From positions 11,983,501 to 12,047,500 of the forward strand of contig CM020513.1 of the NCBI GenBank assembly GCA_009823395.1: a stretch of 64,000 nt of DNA, in the 5' to 3' direction. Of this stretch, positions 1-12,009 are shown piece after piece. Source of the DNA: Thamnaconus septentrionalis. Taxonomy: Eukaryota; Chordata; Actinopteri; Tetraodontiformes; Monacanthidae. Under the pieces are notes generated by a model, which was not told where the DNA came from, searched no databases, and was given only the letters and a program-made list of their open reading frames with translations. The position numbers were made by a program, and so were the translations under genes. Numbering within the stretch: position 1 is the first letter of the stretch; every line of letters begins with the position of its first letter.

Positions 1-185
1 TTTTTGCCAGTAGGTGGCACAGTGACTGAGTGAATGGTGTCTAAGCTACTTCCTGTTTGATGGTGATTTTTTCTCAAAATGAACCTCAACAGCAAAAATA
101 AAGTTTGCTTGTCGAAGCAAGAGGTGGAGTTTGTTTTCAAGGATGTAAAAACTTTCAACAGTTTGATGTTATACTGATAAAATTC
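1..185 (+). repeat. Possible fragment of an interspersed teleost repeat
   Basis: The first bases contain a 'gccagtaggtggcac' phrase, then 'acttcctgtttgatggtg' and A-rich DNA. From memory, phrases of this kind recur in dispersed teleost repeats, but no terminal repeat or tail is visible and the left end is cut by the window edge. The class is unknown. It may equally be unique sequence. Confidence 0.25.
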
Positions 186-1185
186 CTTTTTACAACCTGA
201 AACCCTGCAGCAATGTGCATTTAATAGTAAGAATGTAGCACATTTAGCCCTCTGTTGTAGTTCAAATCAAATTACATTTTTCTGTTTGCACTGGATGCTA
301 ACAAGCAGCAAAAGTCCATCCAAAAAAAAAAAAAATGAAATAAATGAATCTTTATGATTCTTTAGATAACAGCAAAGATCCCTCAGCGTCGCCGGTAAAG
401 CAGGAAGTGTCACCAGCGCAAAATAAACACAACTACTTCGTTTCAAACTGCTCCGCGCGGCCCGGGGTGGAAGTGAGTTCGAGTGTATTTGGCTGCTGAG
501 AACCTCGGGTTCGTCTGACCGCGTTGCATAACGCGCTGGCTGCTGTCGGCCTGCTGTTTTCCGAGGCCTGTTTTGGCAAGTCTGCGCCGTTCCTCGTGTT
601 TCCATTCAAACGTTCGCAGCGGTGCGGAGGTGTTGACAGACCGAGCACGCCTGCACCGGCTGGCTGGGGACTGGGCGGGGTGAGGGAGCGAGAGAGTGAG
701 TGAGAGAGTGAGAGAGTGAGTGAGGGAAAAAAGGGGGAGAGAATGGGAGGCTGGGGCCGTGAGCCGAAACAGGGGGCGGGACGGACAACAGTCGAGCTTT
801 TGTTATTAACTCTGCATCTTGTTATGCAGCGGCAGCCCTGACGTGCAGCTTCTACTGAGATCTGCCGGGGTGACAACACACCTGACTAATTCAAATTACG
901 CAAGTGGGGATAAAAACAAATATTGGTTATATTTAAAATAAAAGAAAATGACATTTCCAAACAAAAAATGTGGTTCTGATTATGAGGAGGAGGCTGTGTT
1001 GCGCCAGGAGTGCGGCCCAGAATGAGGTCCTGCTCAGGGTTTCTGGGACGTCAGCAGGACACGGCGAGAGTTCAAGGGTGACATCAGATAGAAACAGGCA
1101 GAAATATCAGGGCGACTATGGCCTTCTTCCAACGAAAGAAAGGCGATCACACTGCTCCCTGCAGGACGGGTAGAGAAGAGCGCCC
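186..1185. other. Non-coding stretch, GC-rich in its middle
   Basis: No credible gene is seen. The stretch holds an A14 tract (322-335), a CpG-rich part at about 430-850, and an imperfect GAGA/GAGT array at 681-727 that produces spurious Ser/Leu-rich minus-strand frames. The remainder is anonymous. Confidence 0.5.
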
Positions 1186-1189
1186 CCTG

Positions 1190-1310
1190 CAGTCCGGGTC
1201 TGCTCTGGGTTTCTTCCTGCAGGGGAGTTTTTCCTCCTTTGCTTGTGATTTTAGCGCTTGACAAATTAAAGTTGATTGATTGACTAATTGATTGATTGAC
1301 TGATACCAAA
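1190..1310 (+). mobile_element. 3' end of a common acanthomorph interspersed repeat
   Basis: The order is a 'gggtctgctctgggtttcttcctg' -like phrase, then 'ggagtttttcctcc', then a 'ttgacaaattaaagttgattgattga' -like tail with ATTG repeats up to about 1305. This order matches the 3' portion of a very abundant acanthomorph repeat that ends in ATTGATTG units. The 5' part is not recognisable. The copy is degenerate and non-coding. I recognise it from memory of the family and do not assign a class. Confidence 0.55.
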
Positions 1311-1660
1311 GGTATCAAGCTACCAAAGGTGAGAGGTGAACCTTTCAAAGCCGTCGTGCTAGTCAGACGTGACGGAGTCCAGCACGCCGGGCCTTCGCCT
1401 GCTTCCCTTCTCTCTTCCTAATCAAAGCCTCTCGGGGTCCAATGTTTACTGAGTGACGGCAGGTGAGACGCCAACGCATCTAGTCTAGTAACCACCCCTA
1501 AGCCCCGCCCCCTTCCCTCCACCCCTCCACCCCACCCCACCCCCTCCCTCCTCTAATTAAACCCTTGAAGCTGGGCGTGGAGGCTCGGGGCGGATTACAT
1601 AATGCACTCCAGTGTGCTGGAATTGGCCAGTCCCCGTGGACAGCGGGCGGCGAGGAAGAC

Positions 1661-1664
<4 letters not shown>

Positions 1665-1710
<46 letters not shown>
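1665..1710 (+). repeat. (AG)23 microsatellite
   Basis: A perfect polypurine dinucleotide tract. It lies about 125 bases upstream of a (CT)n tract (1835-1870), so the two could pair as an inverted repeat. Arg-Glu and Ser-Leu open frames across it are translations of the repeat. Confidence 0.95.
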
Positions 1711-1711
<1 letters not shown>

Positions 1712-1834
1712 AGGAGGAGAGAGAGGCATTTGAGATTAAGTCCCTTTCATCTTCCACCAGACTCATATTTCCTAAAGTTAAGTAGTAGATGAAGACTGTG
1801 CGATTGCCCCCCTCCCCCCTCACTCCATCACTCG

Positions 1835-1878
1835 CTCTCTCTCTCTCTCTGTCTCTCTCTCTGTCTCACACTCACACA
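1835..1878 (+). repeat. (CT)n followed by short (CA)n
   Basis: A CT run interrupted by two 'gtct' units, grading into 'cacactcacacac'. It is complementary to the (AG)23 tract upstream. A T-rich tract follows at about 1907-1925. Confidence 0.9.
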
Positions 1879-2126
1879 CTGCCAGTCTCCTTCCCCTCTT
1901 CTCTCTTTTTTTTTTTTTCTTTTTCGCCTTTAGTCGAGGACTCGCGAAATGTGCATTCAAACGCCTGGTGGAGGACTCAGGCTCCCAATCCCCAGCGCTA
2001 AATACGGGAATTTCTAAGAATCACAGTTCAAAAAGGAGACACTCAGCTATCTGCTCTCACATTTCACAGGAGAACCAGAGCTAATGGCCGGGCGAGGATG
2101 CTCATAGGCTGGCTGCCGCTTCCACG

Positions 2127-2200
2127 TCGAAGCTGGGAGGGGGGAGGGGGTCTGTGTGGGGGAGGGGGGAAGGCGGCGGGGTGGGGGGGTGGGGGGTGGC
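2127..2200 (+). other. G-quadruplex-prone G-run cluster
   Basis: At least eight runs of three or more G occur within about 75 bases, separated by one to a few bases. This satisfies the usual G3+ quadruplex pattern several times over. The G-rich strand is the plus strand. No function is shown by sequence alone. Confidence 0.7.
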
Positions 2201-2814
2201 TCTCTGTGTTTTTCGGCGAAGTGCTCGGCACTGTCGCCACACCAAAAGGATGCTTTGTAGCAGTGATCATTGCCGGGGATTAAAATAAACACGAGGAAAT
2301 TAAAAAAAAATAAGAAGGGAGAGAGAGGGAGGGAGGGAGAGAGAGAGAGGAGAAAACAAGCGGGAACATCAGACGTTCTTAAGGCGCGGGGATGAGAGAA
2401 AGGCATGATGGGGGGAAAATGTGTTGCGGTGAGTGGAAATGCAGGCATGTGCTTGTATTTAAGGAAGCTTTTTTTTTTTTTGTTTTCCTCAGCAGATGCA
2501 CTTTACTGTTACACGGGCTTTCAAGCATTCGCCATGCTGAGCTTTTGTTTCTACCCACACAGGTCATGAAAGACAAGAAGCTTCTAACAACAACAACAAA
2601 AACAAAATCGCAACTGTTTCTTTTTTTTTTAGAGGCGCAGTGTGTCAAGTTTTTTTTTTGTTTTTTTTTCTTCTTTCGTGGCATCTATTGGTAAGGAAGC
2701 TTATTGCAAAAATAAAGAAAGGAAGAAAAATGACTCGGAATCAGTGTCTAATAAGCCCATGAGGGCTGGGCACCAATCTGGGTGGTGACACTCAAATAAA
2801 CAGATCATGTGATT

Positions 2815-2950
2815 ATATTGTATATGTTATATTATACGTAATTATATATATGTATATATATTTTTTTCTATATATATTATGTTAATTTATATACATATAT
2901 ATATTGCTGTAATCATATAAAATAATTATATACAATATTGTATATGATAA
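2815..2950. repeat. AT-alternating low-complexity block
   Basis: Several (TA)n stretches ('tatatatgtatatata', 'tatacatatatatat') surround a short T tract. A near-copy of 'attgtatatg' occurs at each end. Such DNA melts easily and can extrude cruciforms. No coding potential. Confidence 0.8.
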
Positions 2951-4126
2951 TTCCTCAAATTTCTCTCATATTTATATAGCCATGATATCTGCTGAGCTCC
3001 AGCTACTGAAGGATAAATTCCTTCAGAAACCACCCAGCAAACAGCAGGTGACTTCAGTCCACTCTTCCTCCCTCCTCATCAACAATCCCACCTGGGAAAG
3101 CCCACCCACCACAACTCGCCACAACTCGCCACAGCGGGGCTCAAGTTGGCCGCATGCGCAACTGAACTGACTTTTTGACAAACTTTGCACGTGATGCCAC
3201 GGTTCAGGCCTCCTGACCGAAGGCTGAATGTGAAGAAATGTGGCGCTGGAGCCCCCGGCGTCCCTCCCTGAACACTGTCTGCATCCACGATGCAACATTA
3301 AAAACATCTCGGCCTCCTTCTTCTCTGGCGGAGGGCTTTCTACGCTCACTGAGTGCAGGGGAACAACTCCTGCGTCTGCGCTACGGCGGCAGCCAGCAGA
3401 CTCTGCCTCTCCCTGCCAGCTGTCTGCCGTCCATTCTGCTCGCCGCCGCCGCCGCCACTGCTGTCCGGCGCTCAGCACTCGGCCCCCTTGTTTTCAAAAC
3501 AATTCCTGCACGTACGGCTGGCACAGCTGTTCCCCGAGGTCCCAGCGGCCTTTTAAAAAAAAAAAAAAAAGAAGCAATAAATCAATCTAGGCACTCAATA
3601 CAAGCGGGAAATTGACCAATTAGGGTGGACCCGAGATGCTTATGTTCGGGCCGGACAATTTTTACAAATTGGCTATCTATTTATACCAACACAAGGCACT
3701 CGACGAGAGAAATTCGCAGGCCTGGGTTGGTGCGTTAACGGCTTTTCTTCTTCCTTCGCCTCCTCCGGCAAACAGACACAGCGTGTTAGCGCCGCCAGGC
3801 CCCCGCCGTTCGCTCACACAGCCTTCAGTCAGTCAGCGCCGCTTTTGTGAGCCCCGTTCAACTACGAAGTGGACCGTTTCTGTTAGCAGTGGGGTCCTCA
3901 CAGCCGGAGCCAAGACTGCAAGTCACAGTCAGACTCAAGGAAACGCTCAAAAGCATTTGAAATCTGGGGATAAAATTGAGACACAAAGGATGAAAAAAAA
4001 TGAGATTTTGAATAAATGATAAAATGAATGAATAATGAATGAATGATTGGATTCATTCACATTGTTCTTTATTTTATTCTGATTTAACAGTTTGAGTTAT
4101 AAGCATAGTTCGTAAGGTAAATAATA

Positions 4127-4425
4127 TCACTGGCCACTTTATTAGGTCCACCTTGCCAGTATCTAATGGCCAGTCTGCCTGCCCTGACCTCTGACCCCTG
4201 ACATCAGCAAGGCATTTTCCTCCACACAACTGCTGCTCACCAGACATTGTCTCCTTCTGTGACCATTCCCTGCAGTCCCAGTGGCTCAGCAGCAGTTTAT
4301 GAAACCTTTCTTGCCACAACACCCCTGTTTACCACCTGCAAAATCACTCAAATCCCCTTTATGCCTAATCACAGTGAATTGCTGCATTGTGATTTCTGTA
4401 AACAAGCAATTTTCTTGCACTTGAC
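4127..4425 (-). mobile_element. Internally deleted Tc1/mariner-like transposon remnant
   Basis: The left end at 4128 reads CACTGGCCACTTTATTAGG, the terminal inverted repeat of an abundant fish Tc1-like family, next to a TA dinucleotide (4125-4126). Read on the minus strand, bases 4337 down to 4165 follow the internal order of that family, including an 'aaaatgcctt' phrase and a 'gaggtcag' phrase. Bases 4340-4425 resemble its 5' untranslated part. Most of the transposase region is missing: the sequence jumps from the N-terminal coding part straight to the terminal repeat. The inverted repeat at the right end is eroded. This is a dead, nonautonomous copy. The family assignment is from memory and its exact name is not claimed. 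Confidence 0.8.
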
Positions 4426-4431
4426 AGAAGA

Positions 4432-5463
4432 CAGTAAAGCTTTCAGAGACAACTGTGCTGTTATATTAAATAATATAACGAAACTGTTTGTGGTAATCTC
4501 TTTCCAAACAACTTCTTTCTCTAAAAATGCAACTCTTACAATTAAGAGTATTTTATTTTTATTTTTTTCAATTGAATTTTATTCAGAGCGAAACATCTTT
4601 GTGGCTCGAGTGCTAACCATCGAGTGGTCACGTGCGAACACTTGCTTGCTTTGGCAAAGGGTGATGGCAAAGTGATGTGAGGGGTGGAACTTCTTAGCTA
4701 ACAGCTACTTAGTGACACTTAAAGGATATTAAAGAACCACTTTAGGGTAACAAGCAATCATTTATTTAAGCTATGGAATCATCAGGCTCAGCTCTGAGAC
4801 ACAGTGAACTTAGAAGGTTAGAAGGTGAATCATTATCAATTTATTTCAATTTATCAATTTATTATAGTTCCAGGCTCTCGCAAGGTAGTTTCACATAAAT
4901 CTATTGTTAATTCTCCGTCTGTTACCAGCTTCCAATAAAAACACTCACTGCCCTGATAATGATAATGATGATGATGCTGTAGATGATTGATCTTGCAGAT
5001 GTTTGGAAGGAGAGACATGTACTCTTACCATAAAACCTTTTTTTCATCATAATACAGGAGCTTTACATGTGTTCACTGTACACAGTGAGCTTGTGACATC
5101 AGACTCCTGCTGCCTGCTGTCTGTCTAGCACCTCTAGTTTCCCTAAAACAGAAAAGCTGCATTAGGAGCCACAGGTGCGCTGGCATCTGTTACCAATCTG
5201 CCTGAAAATTTATCTTTTTTTTTTTTGTCTTTTCTCCGCTCATGGAAAAAAACAAAAAACAAATAAATAAATAAATCCAGACTAAAATTACCGCCTTTGT
5301 TGTATGATTATCAATCTCTCGGTAACAATCGCGTAACAGGCTGTCTGCACCTGTACGGCTGCTCGCCCATATGCTGCAGCTCTCCTGACAGGTAACACTA
5401 GGAGTTAGCATTCAGCCCCCACAACTGGCTGATGCAACGGCGGAGCTAAATCATGCACGAGAT

Positions 5464-5465
<2 letters not shown>
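4432..5465. other. Non-coding single-copy-like stretch
   Basis: AT-rich with no recognisable gene. Small features are a short (GAT/AAT)n run at 4957-4978 and a T tract at 5216-5226. The longest frame (142 codons, beginning inside the Tc1-like remnant at 4247) is not a known protein. Confidence 0.5.

Positions 5466-5535
<70 letters not shown>
5466..5535 (+). repeat. (AG)35 microsatellite
   Basis: About 70 bases of nearly perfect AG repeat, the longest purine dinucleotide tract in the window. It ends in 'gaggaggg' and a short A tract. Confidence 0.97.
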
Positions 5536-5538
<3 letters not shown>

Positions 5539-5789
5539 GGAAAAAAAAGCCACAATGGTGGTTTTGTTGAGCCGCTGGCTAAAAGTGGTAAAGCCTAATT
5601 AGTGCAGCTCTGTAACAAAGTCCACTGACTACGTTCCGAGGAATGCCATGAGCGAAGGCAGCGGTCCCTTATGTTATGCTAAGTAGAACTCCTGAGCATC
5701 ATTATCATTCACAGTCTACTTGCCTGCAGACTCATTTATGCTTACATGTCACTTTCCCTCCATACAGTCTAATCAGCTGGTTAGCACAG

Positions 5790-5822
5790 GCACACACACG
5801 CACACACACACACACACACACA
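5790..5822 (+). repeat. (CA)n microsatellite
   Basis: A CA run with one CG interruption near its start, followed by alternating 'gtgcgcacgc' sequence to about 5850. Confidence 0.95.
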
Positions 5823-8383
5823 AGTGCGCACGCTCGCAGGCGCACACGCAGCGTAGCCCTTAAAGGTTACTGTCTTGTTCTAAGCACTTAATCTAGACGT
5901 GCGGGTGCAGCAGGGTTATCTATATTAAAATAAACAGGAAATGAAAACAAACAGGCCCGCTCTGCTGCTCCACTCTGCTCTTTGTCCAAAAAAGGACGGT
6001 CGGCCCGCTGCTTTTCAGGCTGCAGGCAAGAAACTCGCCTCCTCCGCCGCGGCGCAGGTCACGTTTTTTTTTGGTTTTTTTTCCCTTTTTGCCAGCGACC
6101 AAAACTCACGGCCGGGTTCGAGGGTCAGAGCTTTCTAGTCCAACCGCCGAGCCGCAACTGACGAAACGTGCAAAGTGTTTCGGCCGCATTTCAGCACACG
6201 CGGCGGAAGAGTTCAAACACTTCCATTTGATGCTATCAATTACCCTCTTTATTCCTCAATTCCAGCCCCTTAAATATTAATATGATTCCATAATGAGGCT
6301 GAGTGGTCGGAATCACTCACTGTCCCTCAAGGCAGTGGACGAGTGCACAGGCCTCGCTTGATGAATAAAACCATCCCATTAAGCCACACTTCAGCACTCA
6401 TACATGCCTCTGTGGAAAATTTGCTCTTCCGAGCGGCGACACAATAAGAGGCTCCGCTCCGGGTCTGCAGGTGCCTCCTCCAACGCTTCTTCACCCGGTG
6501 TCTCCCAGCTGCATGCTGCCAGCTTAGCTTTAACAAATGCTAATGGGCTCAGGTGCACGCCGATATATTTTGCTTGCTGTTTTGTGGTCTTTGGTAAGTG
6601 CAATTTACTAGAATACACAAGTTTAAGTGAGAAATCACAGCCGTGTCCCGTGGCGCAGTGCTCTGTTCTGCTGGCACACTTAATAATGATATGCAATATT
6701 ATTTAGTCACAAAGGTGCTGCAGTTTTTGTGCCCCACGTGCACCACAACCAACCAGCTATGTGAGTGTCCTCAGAGAACTTTGGTGCAGCTAGCGCTGAA
6801 TCTCCACTCACTGACTTCTTGGCAAGGAGGCCAAGTGAATGCGTAATATCGTAGCAGGATGACATCCCTCTTATTGTTGTATTTTCTTTTACTTAATGTA
6901 AATGATCAGTGAGGCTACAATTTTAGCAGGCTAAGTTAGCATTAGCATTTGTGGTTTATTGATAAGCTGTCAACATGTCCGGAGCTGGAGGTTCTGAACG
7001 GTTCTGAAGACAGGGGGTGCTTTTCATGCAGTAACCTTGGATTGTGTAACTGGCCAGTCAACAGGACGCAGAGGACCAACACAGAGGGTGCGCGATTACA
7101 CACCTACTCTAGTTTTCGTAACACTGATCAATAAATATCGCTTTTATTTTGCAAAAAACTGTCATGGAAACGGAGCAACTTGCAGATAATAAAGATATGT
7201 TATTGAGATAAAAACACTTGAAAATATATGTAAGTATTTAGCACAGAAGTAGATGGCCCGGGCCGCACCAACTCAACATAGCATTGCTTAACAATTAGAT
7301 CACAAATGTTCTGCCCTCCTCACTAAGCTGGTTTAGAAAACTGCTTTTCATTCTGACAAATCAACAGCGAGATAAACTGTGCGGGGTCAACAGTTCACAG
7401 GCAACGCAGGTCCTTTCACTTGCTGCCTGCAGAGGCCTGAAAAGAGAGACCGACCCCGGCCGAGTGCACAGCGCTGCAGAATGAGAAATGAGACGCTCCA
7501 GATCAGTGAAATTGTTACATTTCAAAAAGCAATTTTCTTAAATTGCTGAACAAGTTACTAAAATCAGACACCCAATTAGGATCAGATTTTGGAGAGTGGA
7601 ATTAAAGGAGTGGCTCCACTATCAGCGCTGTCTGGGGCGCGGGCAACCCGTTGCTCATCTTCGCAGCAAGGCTTTTATGTGTGAGACCCCATATCATGCA
7701 ACTCACACAATCTAATTAGCTCCTCTCCAATGAAGGAACACTCGTTTTTGAAATGTAGCAAAAAAAAAAAAAAAAGGGAAGTCACGAGATAAGTCGGGCT
7801 GCTGTTATTGTCGCATTTATCGTCAGATCCTCCCTTTTATGTGCGGTGTGAAAATGAGTAGCCCGTGCCACTGAATCATCACTATTTGGACAGTTAGCTA
7901 ATACGCTGTGAAATGAGCAGCGCTCTGCCGCCGCACAGACAAACTCTCTCGCGGAGCTTTTTGACAGCGGTGTTTATTATTTCTGCAAAACTGCTCGCCG
8001 CGTCCTCGGAGGCAGCGAGCGAGGAAACGATCCTCTGCCGAAGTGCTCTGACCTTTCACCCCCGCAACTTAACGCCCCTGCCCATTTTCAGTCAATTAAA
8101 ACTGGCAGCAGCGTGGAACCCCCCTGTCCCCCCCCATCGTCTATACGCGCAACGCTTACATCAGGCCGTTTCTTATCGGAAGACACGCGCAACGCACGGT
8201 AGCATACGCACGCCCAGGCATGGGGGGGAACGCATGTGCGCACGTGAGCGCCGCGCACGTAACCGCCGACATGCGCGGGCAGAGAGGAGGCAGCCGCTGA
8301 ACCGTGAAACATCTTCATCCATCTCTGTTCCCATGGCAACAAGTGAAATCATATTCCTTTTACAACTTTGTTCTCCACTCCAA

Positions 8384-8384
<1 letters not shown>
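5823..8384. other. Non-coding stretch, partly CNE-like
   Basis: GC-rich at 5990-6200 and 7900-8300, AT-balanced elsewhere. It holds an A15 tract (7761-7775) and a candidate CNE at 6190-6330. A GTAAGT-type donor follows 'tttg' at 6594, but the open frame before it (from 6404) resembles no protein I know. A 157-codon frame at 7913-8386 is Arg/Ala/Ser-rich and unrecognised. Confidence 0.5.
6190..6330. other. Candidate conserved noncoding element
   Basis: Clean AT-balanced sequence without repeats, containing 'caattaccctctttattcc' and 'cttaaatattaatatg' phrases with homeodomain-type ATTA cores. This is the composition typical of vertebrate regulatory CNEs. The call is by appearance only; no alignment was possible. 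Confidence 0.3.

Positions 8385-8412
<28 letters not shown>
8385..8412 (+). repeat. Poly(A) tract, 28 bases
   Basis: A homopolymer following 'ccaat'. No retroposon body is recognisable upstream, so it is called only as a simple repeat. Confidence 0.9.
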
Positions 8413-8415
<3 letters not shown>

Positions 8416-8482
8416 TAATAAAAAATGTGGCCATCTGCTAAAAACATATAGTCGCACGCAAGAAGTTTGTGTGACAAATGCG

Positions 8483-8529
8483 AGGGGGGTTGGTGGATGT
8501 GAGGGGGTGAGGGGGGAGGGGAGGGGGGA
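8483..8529 (+). other. G-quadruplex-prone G-run cluster
   Basis: Six or more runs of three to six G lie within about 47 bases, separated by short loops. The plus strand is G-rich. Confidence 0.65.
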
Positions 8530-8691
8530 CTTTACTAGCAGCTGCAGGCATTATGGTCCGTGGCCAGCGTCTCCCTTCCAGGCAGAAAACAGCCACATCC
8601 TCCCCCACTGCGGCTGGCGCTGAGGGGGAAGATGTCCCGGCTGCTCACACTTGCTGTGCGCTTAGATTTCTCCTCATAGGAAAAAAGCCTC

Positions 8692-8695
<4 letters not shown>

Positions 8696-8729
<34 letters not shown>
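8696..8729 (+). repeat. (CA)17 microsatellite
   Basis: A perfect CA run. It creates Cys-Val and Thr-His repeats in overlapping frames, which are not genes. Confidence 0.96.
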
Positions 8730-8731
<2 letters not shown>

Positions 8732-11009
8732 TTTGGATTGTAAAGCACATACATTTCAATATTTCAACATTTCAATATTCCCCGTGCAGCGTCCGTCCCC
8801 CACGTGAGACTAATTGAATAAAAGCCTCTGACTTGAACACGTGCAGAATTTTGAATTTTGAATTTGGCTGTTCGTGGCCATTATTTCATCAGTGTGAATG
8901 AACAGAAGTAATAAATAAAGGCCTTAAGAATGAGTCTGACGTTCTCAGCCTGAACGGCGGCGACTGTGTTCATGTTATGTTAAAAAAAAATAAACATTTT
9001 GGGAGAATTTTTAGGACATATTATTGATTATGCTGCTTTCGCTACATTAACGGTTGTTTTCTTCACACGCGGCCTTGTCACTCACTTGTTAATAAGCTTC
9101 AGGAAAACAGGCCTTTTGCCTGAGCAGTCTTGATTGGTGCACATTTCACAGGAGCGTAATCACAGAAAATGACTAACGGCATCTCCATCTTTTACTAATA
9201 GAAAGCAGGAAGATACTTTTATCCTCTGGACCATGAAATTATTTTTTGTTGCTAATAAAACAGGGTTGTAATGTGTGTCGTAATGCAATTTTACAATGCG
9301 TGGCTCACAGAAACACATACCTGCAGAAATGGAACAGTAGGAACAGTGACAGTGAAACAGTGAAACTGCACGGCTGATAACGATAAGGACAGTTCACTCA
9401 TTGTGTAACAAATGGGGAAATGAACTGCAAATAGACATCATCAGCCAGGCGACATTTAACAATGTGTTCTGGATTAGAAATAAAAATGGAAAATGGAAAA
9501 ATTCATGAAGAAATGACAGGAAATTGTTTAATTTGAAATAATGCTTATTAAAAGAATTATGGCTCCGATCTTAAACTATATAACAATAATAAACAGTAAG
9601 GTGCTGAAATTAAAATATGTGGGTAGTTTTGGAGATCAAGTTTGTTAGGATAAGAAATAAGCAGTCATATGTGAAGTGTTTGTCTTTTAAAGTGACAATT
9701 TTAAAATGTTTTGTAGTTGTTTTTATAAAGCAATTCATAAAATTAGGATGAAGTACTCGGCATAAGCACATAAATGCATTTATGTTATTAAAATAATGAA
9801 AAGGAATAAAAACTCACTTGATCTCATTTGAAGTAAATAAATATTGATTATGGATCAGTATTTAAATTTAAAATTGGTAAATTAGAGAAAAAAATAATAA
9901 AAGGAAACTCCAAATCTTGAGTCCGTCTAGAGGCGAACGCACCCTGACAAAAGTCTGGCTCTGGCTCTCGCCGGACTCCCAGCCTGGACCGGAGCCAGAG
10001 AGCTGAAGCTGCAGCGTTCCAGCGGCGTCGCTTCGGCAATACATCAAGGCAGGACAGTCGCGCTGCCGAGGAATACAGGGGACGACTAAACAACACCATC
10101 CAATTCATAACGGTCAGTATTATTAGCCGGGCCGGACGCTTAATATTTCATCTACAACCAGGCCAGTTTACAGGAGTCCACATTCTGGCAACAGGCCCAT
10201 TTTTTTTTTTTTGTTCACACCATGTCACAGGACTCGAGCACATTATTTATCCTCCAGCCCACTCTGCCCCCGCTAGCCCCCCCTGCAGTCACCTGGCAGA
10301 ATTAATGTCGCACAAAAAAAAAGCCAAATTTCCACTTTGCTTTCATGTCGACGATCAGGCGTCGTCCCGACCGGGACAGTCGGGAAGCAGATGCAGCGGG
10401 CGGGCGAGCGGTGGCCCCCCGGCTGACCTCGTGTCAGAGGACTGACACTTGGTGGCGCCACGTGGGCGCGCCAGCCTGACACAACTCCCGTCGACCTGAC
10501 GGCCTCGTCTGCTTCGTACCTGCGCCACCTTCACCTGAATTCCTCTCAGCGCCTGAGAGACATTTTATCAACCCGTTTGTAACGGATCACAGTTTGTAGC
10601 TTTTCATTTTGTAATTTTGAAAAAAAAAAAAGGCAAACAAAGGAACACACTCGACTGTAGTGAGTGAAAATATATTGTGCTCTACACATAAAAGGTTTAG
10701 TGCTTATGAAAGCAGTTATGCGTCTGTTTCCACTGCCACCTGTTGAGTCACGGCACCGTGTGACTCAGTCTGCCGCCACGTGGAACTGTGCAACTTCTCG
10801 TCGCCGCCGCCGCCGCCGTGCAACCACCATCAGGAGTCTCTGGTAGGAACACTGACACCTGCTGGGGGATGAGCGGCTCCGAGGGTTTGGCGGGGGTTCA
10901 GTGTTGGAAGGAACGCTCTCTGCCTCTGCGTTCAAGCTAAACGTCCTTCACCTACTTTGTTTTAAATTGCAGTTCCCGAGTGGCAACACGGTCGAGTTGA
11001 TGCAAAGCC

Positions 11010-11041
11010 ACCGACGACGACGACGACAACGACGACGACAA
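11010..11041 (+). repeat. (CGA)n trinucleotide repeat
   Basis: Imperfect CGA units with one CAA interruption. The overlapping Arg-rich frame and its minus-strand counterpart are products of the repeat. Confidence 0.85.
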
Positions 11042-12009
11042 GCACGACAGAGCGCGACAGAGCGCGGTGGTGGCGGTGAGGGCTCTCGCTGAGAGCGGTG
11101 GGCGCAGGATTTGAGCTTAAACACAAACACTATATCTATCCCTCCCTTGTTGACTGCATCCCCGGGCTTAGAGACAACTTTAAGTAAATCTCAGCCCCTG
11201 ACTCCGCCGCCGCTCCGAGGAGTGGAGGTGGCAGCGGGGGGAGGAATAAATCATTTGGCACTTGAGGCCCCGTGAGGAGACCAACTTTGCCTGTAAAATA
11301 ATCACAAATACAAGTGAAAATGTTCCACTTTGAACAGCATGCTCCCTAATGCAAAAGTGGCAGGTGGCATATTCCAAGCGGCCCCTGATTGATCCCCAGC
11401 TGCTCGCGAAATTGTCCGTCGTCACCGAATTCAGGTCAGAGCGATAAGCGTTGTGGGCGCTCCCGCTGCGAGCGCCGTTCACATGTTCGCTTTCAGACGT
11501 CTGAGTGGCAAATGGCGCCGCCGAGACAACAGTGGACAGATGAAAAAGAAGTTTGGGCCGACCGCCGAAAAAAAATGTTCAAAAAAGATTTGTCATTTTC
11601 CATAAAAAAAAGTAATAAAACAAGTGTTTTTTTTGTGTCACAGCAACCCCCAAACTATAATGTTATGCTCATGCAATATTAGAAGTGGAAGAATGCTGTG
11701 CTTAATTTAGTTTTTCAGTTTTTCCCTTTTTGTGTCCAAACAAGTTATGTTTTGTAGAGATAAAAAAAAAAAAACGTCTTAGTGATGCCAAGTTTGTGCA
11801 TTTTAGAAAGTAAAATTAAGAAAGAAGGCAGCTGCATTTTTATATTTATTTTGCCCTTATTATTTGATCTATTTTACTTATTTTTTTTGCCAACCTGGCA
11901 GGCAATCAAAGTCTTTATCAAGAATGGGGGCTGGATGAGGATGGAGGAGGGACGGAGGGGGGTGGAGTCCAAAAATAATTAAATGAAAAAAAGGAAAAGA
12001 AAAACTACA

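Larger units (their letters stand above)
1879..4125. other. Non-coding stretch with G-rich and AT-alternating blocks
   Basis: Contains a G-run cluster at 2127-2200, a purine block at 2316-2352, T-rich runs at 2469-2481 and 2650-2672, an AT-alternating block at 2815-2950, a GC-rich part at 3180-3550 and an A16 tract at 3555-3570. Frames of up to about 150 codons occur here. They are rich in homopolymer-encoded residues and match no family I know, so none is called. Confidence 0.5.

Noticed and set aside
2045..2283. Exon after a 'ctctcacatttcacag' acceptor
   Set aside because: The acceptor is plausible, but the sequence after it runs into a G-rich tract translating to Gly/Trp runs, with no donor or known peptide.
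6404..6597. Exon ending at a GTAAGT donor near 6594
   Set aside because: The donor is good, but the open frame is not protein-like and no acceptor or start context stands out.
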